From NCBI GenBank assembly GCA_021324415.1, contig JAJPJF010000171.1, forward strand, positions 1-39,610: a stretch of DNA of 39,610 nucleotides, written 5' to 3'. The position numbers and the translations under genes are program-made. The notes beneath the pieces were generated by a model that did not search any database, was not told the DNA's origin, and saw only the letters and a list, made by a program, of their open reading frames with translations. This DNA comes from Nostocales cyanobacterium Centralia_MAG_434 (GTDB lineage Bacteria; Cyanobacteriota; Cyanobacteriia; Cyanobacteriales; Nostocaceae). Shown in pieces: positions 1 to 8,273 of the stretch. Each line of letters opens with the position of its first letter. Within the stretch, counting starts at the first letter, position 1.

Positions 1-82
1 CATCCCGAACTCAGAGGTGAAACGCTGCTGCGGCGACGATAGTTGGAGGGTTGCCTCCTGCCAAAATAGCTCGATGCCAGGT
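1..82 (+). rRNA. rrf: 5S ribosomal RNA, 3' part (cut by window edge)
   Basis: The first 82 bases match the 3' two thirds of a bacterial 5S rRNA: the conserved CATCCCGAACTCAGAGGTGAAAC loop region is at the very start and the cyanobacterial-type 3' end (AAAATAGCTCGATGCCAGG) ends near base 82. The 5' part lies outside the window, so this is the distal end of an rRNA operon. A terminator-like hairpin follows at 100-136. The exact 3' end is uncertain by one or two bases. Confidence 0.93.
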
Positions 83-99
83 TTATAATATCAACAAAT

Positions 100-136
100 G
101 CCTCTCTGTATATATAGGGGGGCTTTGTTTTTTGTA
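100..136 (+). terminator. Rho-independent terminator of the rRNA operon
   Basis: GCCTCTC (100-106) can pair with GGGGGGC (117-123), with two G-T wobbles, around a short AT-rich loop. It is followed directly by a T-rich tract (TTTGTTTTTTG). Its place just after 5S rRNA fits the end of the rRNA operon. Confidence 0.7.
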
Positions 137-258
137 TGGCAGCCTTTATTTTTACCCATATAATCAAAAACAAAACTTATATTTTTAAAAGCTATATTTT
201 TAAAAGAAAGATTATTTCATTAATCATTCAGGGTTAAAAAGCTATCACTAATCCACAG

Positions 259-1143
259 ATGGTAGAAAGAATAGATGATATCTCTTGGCAAGCTCATCAA
301 GGTAGCGTTGCTGCAATTATTCAAATATTGAATGACAAGTTAGCAACCTCTGGTGTGAGAACCAGAGCTATTTTTGATCATGGGGTCTTACAACTTCTTT
401 GTGAAGCTCAAACAGCAGATAAGCTTGAGCAATCAATTTTAGTCAAGCAAATCCAACAGATTCTAGAGTCGATTGCACCACGTAATATTCGGCGAGTTAA
501 TATCAATAGTCGAATTGTGCGAGAACAGCAATTACTGTGGTTAGAGGAAATTAGTCGCGATCAAGACAACCAGTTGCTATGGTCACAAGAAATTACGTTA
601 GCCAAACCTCATATTTTTAAGCAGCTAATTACGATATTACAGGATCGTGCAATAGAACAAGGAAAATCAAATTTGCCCCCATCCCGACCTTCTGGGTTTT
701 CTATTTTGACTCATACCAGTAAAACTAAGAATTCGTTTTGGCAAAGTTCGTCAGGAGTAGCAAGCTTGTGCATGTTTTTGCTGTTACTCTGTGGTACTTC
801 TTATGTATTACTAGGAAATCATGGTAAAATCAAAGGCCATCTTCAGTTAGAAAAACCAAAATCTGTTACTCCGAACCATACTGCTTCCGCCTCATCACAA
901 GATCCGTTTGCGGCAGCAGTACGCATTGCCAATTATGCTTCTACAACTAGTAAAACAGCTAAAACATCAGCTCAATGGTTAGATTTAGCTGCAAGGTGGC
1001 AACGAGCATCAGAATTAATGAATACTGTGCCACCCACCCATAGACGCTATCAAGAAGCTCATATTCGCACCCAACTATACAAAAAATATAGTGAAGCTGC
1101 TGAACAAGAAGCAAAAAAAAATCCTCTAAATACTCATCTCTAG
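259..1143 (+). CDS. Membrane protein of unknown function
   Basis: A 294-residue protein I cannot assign to a named family. Residues 1-135 look soluble and mixed alpha/beta. One hydrophobic segment at about 164-186 (rich in Leu, ending GTSYVLLG) should cross the membrane once. A polar linker follows, then an Ala-rich helical C-terminus (about 215-285) with regularly spaced Ala, Trp and Tyr. That tail resembles in style the repeat region of the caspase-like protein at 26657-28465 (ALxxA..W..A..Y.EA patterns), which suggests a similar scaffold, though this is only a visual resemblance. The start is the ATG at 259; no clear Shine-Dalgarno is seen. Its last 18 bases overlap the end of the convergent nadA gene. 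Confidence 0.75.
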   Translation: MVERIDDISWQAHQGSVAAIIQILNDKLATSGVRTRAIFDHGVLQLLCEAQTADKLEQSILVKQIQQILESIAPRNIRRVNINSRIVREQQLLWLEEISRDQDNQLLWSQEITLAKPHIFKQLITILQDRAIEQGKSNLPPSRPSGFSILTHTSKTKNSFWQSSSGVASLCMFLLLLCGTSYVLLGNHGKIKGHLQLEKPKSVTPNHTASASSQDPFAAAVRIANYASTTSKTAKTSAQWLDLAARWQRASELMNTVPPTHRRYQEAHIRTQLYKKYSEAAEQEAKKNPLNTHL

Positions 1144-2142
1144 CATTCTCTGAATCGGTCGCAGAGCAGCTAGGCGAGTATCCTCGGACATAGTAATTTC
1201 TGGAGTGCGGTTTTTCATTGCCCAGTAGAGCTTTTCTAAAGTATTCAACCTCATGAATGGACACTCGTTGCAACTACAATTATTTATCGGTGGTGCCGGA
1301 ATAAAGTGCTTGTAAGGAGTTTGTTTTTGCATTTGATGGATAATACCGGGCTCTGTAGCAACAATAAATTCTTCAATGGGACTTTGTTGACAGTATTTGA
1401 GTAAAGCCGCTGTAGAGCCAATAAAACTCGCATGGCGCAATACAGAACTTTCACACTCTGGGTGCGCGATCGCCTCTGCTTGTGGATGTGCTACCTTTAA
1501 CTCCACAATTTTCTTTTCAGAAAAGGTTTCATGCACAATACAACTTCCTTGCCAAAGGACTAAATTTCTTCCAGTCTTCTCCATGACATATCTTCCTAAA
1601 TTCCGATCTGGAGCAAAAATAATCGGCTGATCCTCTGGAATCTGCTGAATGATCTTAACGGCATTGGAACTAGTGCAGATAATATCGCTCATTGCTTTGA
1701 TGTCAGCAGAGCAATTAATGTAAGAAACTACGAGATGATTAGGATGGGCTGCCTTAAAAGCTGCAAACTCTTTTGGTGAACAACTATCGGCTAAGGAACA
1801 ACCAGCATTTAAATCTGGCAAAAGTACCAATTTATCAGGGTTAAGAATTTTTGCCGTTTCTGCCATAAAGTGGACACCAGCAAAGACGATCACGTCTGCA
1901 TTCGTGTTAACCGCGGCTTTTGCAAGTTGTAATGAGTCCCCGATAAAATCTGCAATATCCTGAATATCTGGTTCTTGATAGTAGTGTGCCAGAATAACAG
2001 CGTTGAGTTCTTTTTTCAGACTATCAATGGCAGCAAATAAGTCCAATGGTAGATGACCTAGTTGGGTTTTGTCTGATTGAGTCAGTGCATTTGTAAACAC
2101 AGTAGGGGTTGCTTCTAATTGCTTATTGTCTTGTGGATTCAA
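1126..2142 (-). CDS. nadA: Quinolinate synthase NadA
   Basis: NadA condenses iminoaspartate with dihydroxyacetone phosphate to quinolinate in de novo NAD synthesis, in the cytoplasm, using a [4Fe-4S] cluster. The protein has the family hallmarks: [14 protein letters not shown] near residue 52, GDSLQLA near 69, and the three cluster-ligand regions with Cys115 (AGCSLADSC), Cys201 (GSCIVHETF) and the [11 protein letters not shown] segment near 289-294. Length (338) is normal. The longest frame starts with TTG at 2142, right after an in-frame stop; there is no clear ribosome binding site. A GTG at 2100 would remove 14 poorly conserved-looking residues and is an equally good start. The gene converges on the preceding membrane protein, overlapping it by 18 bp. 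Confidence 0.95.
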   Translation of the reverse strand: MNPQDNKQLEATPTVFTNALTQSDKTQLGHLPLDLFAAIDSLKKELNAVILAHYYQEPDIQDIADFIGDSLQLAKAAVNTNADVIVFAGVHFMAETAKILNPDKLVLLPDLNAGCSLADSCSPKEFAAFKAAHPNHLVVSYINCSADIKAMSDIICTSSNAVKIIQQIPEDQPIIFAPDRNLGRYVMEKTGRNLVLWQGSCIVHETFSEKKIVELKVAHPQAEAIAHPECESSVLRHASFIGSTAALLKYCQQSPIEEFIVATEPGIIHQMQKQTPYKHFIPAPPINNCSCNECPFMRLNTLEKLYWAMKNRTPEITMSEDTRLAALRPIQRMLEMSI

Positions 2143-2317
2143 TTATAGTAGTTTCTACCAAAAGTAGCTGGCGGGTCATTCTTTTCTAGGTGAGTTCACG
2201 ATAAGTCTGGGAAAAGTCCAAAAAACTCCTACCTCTCACACCTTCAACCCTTACCTGTGGATTGGTCAAAATCCCTGTGAGTTTCCTATGCTGGAAACAG
2301 AAGGCAAGGAAAGTGGC

Positions 2318-3247
2318 ATGACCAGTCAGAAAACGAATTCAAAAACATTGAAAATTGCTGTAGTAGGAGATGTTCACGACCAATGGGAAGAAGAAGATGG
2401 CATTGCACTTAAACATCTAGGTGTTGATTTAGTGCTATTTGTGGGAGATTTTGGGAATGAGTCGGTGGAGATAGTAAGAGCGATCGCATCCCTCGACATT
2501 CCTAAAGCAGCAGTTTTGGGAAACCATGATGCTTGGTACACTGCCACAGACTGGGGACGAAAGAAGTGCCCTTATGATCGCACTAAAGAAGACTGGGTAC
2601 AGCAACAACTGGATTTACTAAATGAAGCTCATGTTGGTTATGGTCATCTAGATTTTCCAGAAATGGATTTATCCGTTGTTGGTGGTCGTCCTTTTAGCTG
2701 GGGAGGACCAGATTGGAAATATGCCGATTTCTATGAAAAAAGGTATGGAATTAGGAGTTTTGAAGAGTCTACAGCCCGTATTTTTGCAGAAGCAGACAAC
2801 ACAGCGACCCAGAGGATTATCTTTTTGGGTCACAATGGTCCTACTGGCTTAGGCGATCAACCTGAAGACCCCTGTGGCAGAGACTGGAAACCACTTGGTG
2901 GAGATTTTGGCGATCCAGATTTTGCCGAGGCGATTTCTCAGACTCGCTGTACTGGCAAAACGGTTCCTCTCGTTACATTTGGTCATATGCACCACAATCT
3001 GCGACACACCAAAAAGGTTCTGCGAAAGCACATTGTTAGAAATCCAGAAGGGACAATTTACCTGAATGCAGCAAGTGTGCCGAGGATTGTAGACAAAGGG
3101 AGCGAGAAGTTGCGTAACTTTTCAATTGCTCTATTAGAAGACCAGACAATCTCACAAGTCTCCCTTATCTGGGTTGGTAAGGAATTTACCATCGCATCTG
3201 AGGAAATTTTGTATAAACTATCTAATCAGGTAGTGCAAACTGCGTAA
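2318..3247 (+). CDS. Metallophosphoesterase (TIGR04168-like family)
   Basis: A calcineurin-like phosphoesterase of 309 residues. The metal-binding motifs are present in order: GDVHDQW near the N-terminus, VGDFGNE, GNHDAW, GHNGP and GHMHHN, which together form the dinuclear metal site. The overall pattern, with an insert containing FSWGGPDW and a C-terminal part with LNAASVPR, fits the family shared by cyanobacteria and plant plastids; the natural substrate is not known to me. An in-frame ATG at 2288 would add 10 residues, but the ATG at 2318 has AAGGA (2306-2310) seven bases upstream and is preferred. The gene is divergent from nadA and followed by tRNA-Ser. Confidence 0.88.
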   Translation: MTSQKTNSKTLKIAVVGDVHDQWEEEDGIALKHLGVDLVLFVGDFGNESVEIVRAIASLDIPKAAVLGNHDAWYTATDWGRKKCPYDRTKEDWVQQQLDLLNEAHVGYGHLDFPEMDLSVVGGRPFSWGGPDWKYADFYEKRYGIRSFEESTARIFAEADNTATQRIIFLGHNGPTGLGDQPEDPCGRDWKPLGGDFGDPDFAEAISQTRCTGKTVPLVTFGHMHHNLRHTKKVLRKHIVRNPEGTIYLNAASVPRIVDKGSEKLRNFSIALLEDQTISQVSLIWVGKEFTIASEEILYKLSNQVVQTA

Positions 3248-3270
3248 AAGATACGATATACTATATAGTC

Positions 3271-3293
3271 GGTCAGCATATTATTCGCTGACC
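3271..3293 (+). terminator. Hairpin after the metallophosphoesterase gene
   Basis: GGTCAGC (3271-3277) and GCTGACC (3287-3293) form a perfect 7-bp stem with a 9-base loop between the phosphoesterase stop and tRNA-Ser. There is no T run after it, so its role as a terminator is doubtful; it may be a processing or attenuation element. Confidence 0.35.
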
Positions 3294-3322
3294 ACTAACA
3301 AGTACCTGTTGGTAGGTTTACT

Positions 3323-3407
3323 GGAGAGGTGGCAGAGTGGTCGATTGCGTCCGACTTGAAATCGGATGAACCGAAAGGTTCCGGGAGTTCGAATCTCCCC
3401 CTCTCCG
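3323..3407 (+). tRNA. trnS: tRNA-Ser (anticodon UGA)
   Basis: An 85-base tRNA with a 7-bp acceptor stem (GGAGAGG, 3323-3329, with CCTCTCC, 3400-3406) and discriminator G at 3407. The anticodon stem TCCGA/TCGGA (3350-3354 and 3362-3366) holds the loop CTTGAAA, giving anticodon TGA at 3357-3359, which reads UCN serine codons. A long variable arm and the T-loop GTTCGAATC are visible. The 3' CCA is not encoded. Confidence 0.97.
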
Positions 3408-3613
3408 TTGTATAGTAAGTGGTAAAGGTAGTAAGTATTCTAGACTGCCTTGTTGAATTGGGTTCATAGTACAGGCAACTTGATTCTAAAGCCTTGATTA
3501 TGAAGTTTCTCCAAGTTTCAGGACATTCTAGACGATAAGGAATAGCCTATATTGAGGTTGCTGTTCAACCAAATCAGGGTTGAGCTATTATCATAAATAT
3601 TGCATTTTTTCAC

Positions 3614-6600
3614 ATGACTTTACAAACTTGGAAACGCAAGCGTGGCGTTGCGCTAACAACAAAAGGTTTACAAAAACTTCACGAAGCGAAGCGCAAGTTA
3701 GAAGCAAAGGAAAATTATGGCAATAGGTACACTCTCGAAGAAATGAGTGCGCGCTCTGGATTGTATCCCAGTACAATCTCAAAGGTACTGAATCGTGAAA
3801 GAGGTGTTGACAGGCAAACCCTGGAAAAGCTATTTGAATCTTTTGAATTAAAAATAGATAAAAGTGATTATTTAAGCTCTAATACTCATTTAGATTGGGG
3901 AGACGCCGTCTGTACATCCTTTTTTTACGGACGTGCAGAAGAATTAGCGACTTTGGAAAGATGGATTCTTGATGAGCGCTGCCGATTAGTAGCACTATTA
4001 GGAATGGGGGGTATTGGGAAAACATCCCTGTCTGTAAAGCTTGCTCAACAGATTCAAGAAAACTTTGAGTATGTTGTGTGGCGATCGCTACGAGAAGCTC
4101 CACCAGTTAAAACTATCGTAGCTAACCTCATACAAGTTTTATCTGACGAGCAGGAAACAGAAAGCAATTTACCTGAAAACTTAAGTGCTCGTGTATCGCG
4201 ACTGCTTGAGTACTTAGAAAGTCATCGCTGTTTGGTGGTACTTGATAACGCAGAGTCAATTTTAAGTAGTGGTAGTCGAGCCGGAGTTTATCGAGAAGGA
4301 TATGAAGGATATGGTGAGCTTCTACGACGGGTAGGAGAAGCAACTCACCAAAGCTGCTTAGTGTTGACCAGTCGAGAAAAACCTAAAGATGTGGCATTTC
4401 TCAAAGGACAAGCATTTCCTGTCCGTTCATTAGTACTAAATGGTTTAAAAGTAGAGGAAGGACAGGAAGTACTAAAAGTTAAGGGTCTAACGGCTGCAGA
4501 GGAGGAATCTACAAAACTCATTGAACTCTATGCAGGTAACCCATTGGCTTTGAAAATAGTTGCTACGACCATCCAAGATGTGTTTGACGGTCATATAACC
4601 GAATTTTTACAACAAAATACAGCGGTTTTTGGAGATATTCGCGAGATCTTAGACCAGCAGTTTGAGCGATCGCCAGATTTAGAAAAGACGATAATGTACT
4701 GGCTGGCAATCAATCGTGAACCAATTTCGCTCCTAGATCTGAAGGAAGACATTGTATCACCAATACCACCACAAAAATTACTAGATTCCCTAGAATCTCT
4801 ATTACGGCGGTGTCTGATCGACAAAGTTATACCTACGCCAGATGAAAAAGGTACGGCACTGTTCACTCTACAACCTGTCGTCATGGAGTATATAACTCAG
4901 CGATTGGTAGAGCAAGTTTGTGAGGAAATTGAAAATCAGAATTTTGACCTTTTCAGAGACCACGCTCTTATGAAGGCGACTGCGAAAGACTATGTAAGAG
5001 AGACTCAAATTCGCCTCATTCTTAAACCAGTGATTGATGGGCTACTGACCATCTTTAGAAGCACAAGAGCAATCCAAAATAGGTTCACTCAAATCCTAGC
5101 AAGGCTAAGAGAAGAATCACCCCTAGAGCCAAGTTATATAGGTGGAAATATTTTTAATTTGCTTTGTCATCTGGAAATTGATTTCAGCGGCTATGATTTT
5201 TCTTATTTAGCTGTTTGGCAAGCTGACTTGCGAAATGTGAAGTTGCACAATGCTAATTTTGCTCACACTAATCTAGCAAAGAGTGTTTTTGTTGAAACCT
5301 TTGGTGGTGTTTTGTCAGTAGTCTTTAGCCCTAATGGGAACCTTTTAGCTACGGGTGATACCAATGGAGAAATTCGTCTGTATCAAGTTGCAACTGGTCA
5401 ACAACTTCTCACTTGCAAGGGTCATAGTGGTTGGATCTGGTCAGTGGCATTCAGTGCGGATGGTCAGTTGATTGCCAGTGGTAGTAATGACCAAACAGTA
5501 AAACTGTGGGATGTTTTCAATGGTGAGTGTTGCAGTACTTTACATGGTCATAAAGGTGGAGTTCAGTCAGTTGCCTTCAGTTCAGATAGCGATATTTTAG
5601 TAAGTAGCAGTGAAGACCAAACTGTGAAACGGTGGGATATCAAAACATCTCAATGCCTTCAAACCCTAGAAGGTCACACTGGAGGGATTCAGTCAGTTGC
5701 TCTAAGCACAGATAGTCAGTTACTTGCTACTGCTAGTGATGATTATACGATAAAGCTTTGGGATGCCAAAACGGGTCTTTGCCTTCAGACACTACAAGGG
5801 CATACCCGTCGAGTATATTCAGTTGCCTTCAATCCTCATGAGGATATGATAGCCAGTGCTAGTCATGACCAAACAATCAAACTTTGGAATATTAGTACTG
5901 GTCAATGCCTGAAGACACTACAGGAACATACTGATTTAGTAAATTCAGTTGCCTTTAATCCAGGTGGTAGCATATTGGCTAGTGTCAGTGATGATCACAC
6001 AGTGAAACTTTGGGATGTTACCACTGGTGATTGCCTAAAGACTTTATGGGGACATAGTAATAGGGTATGGTCAGTAAGCTTTAGTCCAAATGGTCAAATA
6101 GTAGCTACTAGCAGTGATGATCATACAGTAAAGCTTTGGGATATTAGTACTAGTCAATGCGTTCAGACATTGCAGGGTTTTAACAACGGGATATGGTCAA
6201 TTACTTTTAGTCCAAACAGTAATATTTTTGCTAGTGGTAGCAATGACCAGACAGTAAAACTTTGGAATAGTACTACATCTAGTCAGTATTTCAAAATTTT
6301 GAAGGGACATAGTAATCGAGTTACATCAGTCGCCTTTAGTCTTGATGGTTACCTATTTGCTAGTAGCAGTGAGGATCGAACCATAAGATTATGGGACACA
6401 AGAACTTATAATTGTCAAAAAATTTTGAAAGGACATAGTAATCGGGTTACATCAGTCGCCTTTAGTCTTGATAGTCAATTTCTTGCTAGTGGCAGTGATG
6501 ACCAAGCAGTAAGAGTATGGAATGTTAGTACTGGTCAATGCATTTACACCTTACAAGGACATGGGAGTAGGGTGTGGTCAGTTTCCTTTAGTCCTAACAG

Positions 6601-7159
6601 TTATAAGCTAGCAAGCGGTAGTCATGACCAAACAGTGAAACTTTGGGATGTAACCATCGGTGAGTGCATAACAACTCTACATGGTCACATTGACTGGGTT
6701 TGGGCAGTTGCCTTCAGTCCAGATGGTCGTATATTAGCTAGTGGCAGTGGTGACCAAACAGTGAGACTCTGGGATATTAGCACTGGTCAGTGTATTAAAA
6801 CTTTGCAAGGGCATACTAATTGCATATACTCAGTTGCTTTCAGTTTGGATGGTCGTGTAGTAGCCACTGGTAGTGGTGATCAAACAGTGAAACTTTGGGA
6901 TATCGAAACCGGCAAATGCTTAAAAACTCTATGGGGACATACCAGGTGGGTTTGGTCAGTCGCCTTCAGTACTGATGGGCAGACTGTGCTCAGTGGGAGT
7001 GAAGATGAGACGATTAAGGTTTGGGATGTACAAACAGGTGAGTGCTTGACAACCCTGAGAAGCCAAGGTCCCTACGAGAAAATGAATATCATCGGCATAA
7101 CTGGGTTAACTGAGTCTCAAAAAGATACGTTAAGAGCTTTAGGAGCAATTGAGTTTTAA
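3614..7159 (+). CDS. HTH / NB-ARC ATPase with 14 WD40 repeats (STAND-type protein)
   Basis: A 1181-residue signal-transducing NTPase. Residues about 38-80 form a Cro/C1-type helix-turn-helix (TLEEMSARSGLYPSTISKVL). The NB-ARC domain follows with Walker A GMGGIGKTS (about 131-138), Walker B CLVVLDNAES (about 205) and the GNPLALKI motif (about 307). Residues about 525-560 (FSGYDFSYLAVWQADLR and following) look like short pentapeptide repeats. From about 565 to 1155 I count 14 WD40 repeats of about 42 residues, enough for two seven-bladed propellers. Proteins of this plan sense a ligand through the WD40 part and oligomerise through NB-ARC; some STAND NTPases act in defence or regulated cell death, but no effector domain is visible here, only the HTH. 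A bidirectional terminator separates it from the convergent SGNH hydrolase gene. The start ATG at 3614 has no strong ribosome binding site. Confidence 0.93.
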   Translation: MTLQTWKRKRGVALTTKGLQKLHEAKRKLEAKENYGNRYTLEEMSARSGLYPSTISKVLNRERGVDRQTLEKLFESFELKIDKSDYLSSNTHLDWGDAVCTSFFYGRAEELATLERWILDERCRLVALLGMGGIGKTSLSVKLAQQIQENFEYVVWRSLREAPPVKTIVANLIQVLSDEQETESNLPENLSARVSRLLEYLESHRCLVVLDNAESILSSGSRAGVYREGYEGYGELLRRVGEATHQSCLVLTSREKPKDVAFLKGQAFPVRSLVLNGLKVEEGQEVLKVKGLTAAEEESTKLIELYAGNPLALKIVATTIQDVFDGHITEFLQQNTAVFGDIREILDQQFERSPDLEKTIMYWLAINREPISLLDLKEDIVSPIPPQKLLDSLESLLRRCLIDKVIPTPDEKGTALFTLQPVVMEYITQRLVEQVCEEIENQNFDLFRDHALMKATAKDYVRETQIRLILKPVIDGLLTIFRSTRAIQNRFTQILARLREESPLEPSYIGGNIFNLLCHLEIDFSGYDFSYLAVWQADLRNVKLHNANFAHTNLAKSVFVETFGGVLSVVFSPNGNLLATGDTNGEIRLYQVATGQQLLTCKGHSGWIWSVAFSADGQLIASGSNDQTVKLWDVFNGECCSTLHGHKGGVQSVAFSSDSDILVSSSEDQTVKRWDIKTSQCLQTLEGHTGGIQSVALSTDSQLLATASDDYTIKLWDAKTGLCLQTLQGHTRRVYSVAFNPHEDMIASASHDQTIKLWNISTGQCLKTLQEHTDLVNSVAFNPGGSILASVSDDHTVKLWDVTTGDCLKTLWGHSNRVWSVSFSPNGQIVATSSDDHTVKLWDISTSQCVQTLQGFNNGIWSITFSPNSNIFASGSNDQTVKLWNSTTSSQYFKILKGHSNRVTSVAFSLDGYLFASSSEDRTIRLWDTRTYNCQKILKGHSNRVTSVAFSLDSQFLASGSDDQAVRVWNVSTGQCIYTLQGHGSRVWSVSFSPNSYKLASGSHDQTVKLWDVTIGECITTLHGHIDWVWAVAFSPDGRILASGSGDQTVRLWDISTGQCIKTLQGHTNCIYSVAFSLDGRVVATGSGDQTVKLWDIETGKCLKTLWGHTRWVWSVAFSTDGQTVLSGSEDETIKVWDVQTGECLTTLRSQGPYEKMNIIGITGLTESQKDTLRALGAIEF

Positions 7160-7171
7160 GAGGGCATAAAA

Positions 7172-7205
7172 CCCCAGTCAATAATTGTGAGACTGGGGCT
7201 TTGGG
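7172..7205 (+). terminator. Bidirectional terminator between convergent genes
   Basis: CCCCAGTC (7172-7179) pairs perfectly with GACTGGGG (7191-7198). On the plus strand the stem is followed by CTTTGGGTAGTTTTT, and on the minus strand by TTTTAT. It can end both the NB-ARC/WD40 gene and the ThDP/KAS III/SGNH transcript. Confidence 0.75.
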
Positions 7206-7257
7206 TAGTTTTTGACAACTACCGGATTGAGCAATAACAAATACAATACAGGCTAAA

Positions 7258-8241
7258 TCAAGCTATTTGTTTACGTTTGAGCAGTAACATCACTCCTAAA
7301 GCACCATATACCAATACCCCAAACACAGCAGAAGGTTCAGGGACAGAATTTGGCTGTAACAATGAAAAAGCCAAATTTCCAATTAGCTTGTGAATGGTAG
7401 TGGTAGGATGGACTGAGTCCCAGAACAAAAATTGGTTTGGAAGACATGTAACTGACTTTGTAGGAACATTAATAGGCACTACAGATAAGGCACCAATGCA
7501 AGAGTCAGTCACGTCTGCCAAACCGAATTCTGCTGGATCAGTAATGATGCTATTGAATAAAGAATTCACATCAACAGGGATAATATCGACATCAGGGTTG
7601 AGTTGCTGGCTTAAAGATTTCAGGGTTGCACTCAAACTGGAGTCGTGTTCACTGGTTAAAGTGCTGAGTACATCGGAAATCTGACTATTGCCACCTGTGA
7701 CCGGAAATTTACCTAAATCCGGCAAGTTAACCACCATAATATCTTTAGCTCCCACATCAGCCAGCGCTTTTACCACTCCTGATAAATTTGCAACTGTCTG
7801 GGTAGGATTGGGAATGCCACCGAAAAAGTAATCTAAATAATCATTAGTGCCAGCCCACAGAATATATAGTGCATTTGGATCAGCAGACTTATGACTTGTC
7901 GTAAAACTGTTTATCTCCTGCTGCAATCCTGGTAAGGTAGCGAGACCAATATTGTCAAATCCTGTGGTAGCACCACCAAAGGCGAAGTTAGTTGTCTGAT
8001 TAGGGGTTAATCCAAGATCATTTGCCAGATATTCAACCCAAACTGGACCATTGGAAAAACGTCCTTGATAGTAAGGATCTGGAGGAATAGCTCCTTGTGT
8101 AGCATTGAATACATTACCTGTGTCAGAGAGGCTATCGCCAAAGATATAAATTTCGTCATAATTTTTTGCCCAGGTCTTGAGCGGAAACATTAGAGACAAA
8201 AGCAAGAACCCTGTTGCCAGTATTTTTTTTTCATGGTTCAC
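7258..8241 (-). CDS. Secreted SGNH/GDSL hydrolase with PEP-CTERM sorting signal
   Basis: A 327-residue lipase/esterase-type hydrolase. The N-terminus has a signal peptide (hydrophobic run GFLLLSLMFPL, likely cleavage after TWA at about 25). Block I is FGDSLSDTGN with nucleophile Ser37; the oxyanion residues are in FAFGGATTG and GTNDY; the Asp/His pair is in DSVHPT. The C-terminus is a PEP-CTERM signal: VPEPS, a hydrophobic helix, then KRK, handled by exosortase EpsH-type systems, which suggests export and retention in the cell envelope or matrix. The gene begins 32 bp after the ketosynthase-III gene on the same strand and is probably co-transcribed. The frame that encodes the signal peptide opens with GTG at 8241. 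An ATG with an ideal GAGGAG site lies 7 bases inside but in another frame, separated by a run of nine A (see findings). Confidence 0.88.
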   Translation of the reverse strand: MNHEKKILATGFLLLSLMFPLKTWAKNYDEIYIFGDSLSDTGNVFNATQGAIPPDPYYQGRFSNGPVWVEYLANDLGLTPNQTTNFAFGGATTGFDNIGLATLPGLQQEINSFTTSHKSADPNALYILWAGTNDYLDYFFGGIPNPTQTVANLSGVVKALADVGAKDIMVVNLPDLGKFPVTGGNSQISDVLSTLTSEHDSSLSATLKSLSQQLNPDVDIIPVDVNSLFNSIITDPAEFGLADVTDSCIGALSVVPINVPTKSVTCLPNQFLFWDSVHPTTTIHKLIGNLAFSLLQPNSVPEPSAVFGVLVYGALGVMLLLKRKQIA

Positions 8242-8273
8242 TCCTCAATTTATTCCTTACCTAGGTAAATAGT

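Noticed and set aside
959-1273. Minus-strand frame of 104 codons across the nadA end
   Set aside because: Overlaps nadA and the membrane protein gene in another frame; a shadow.
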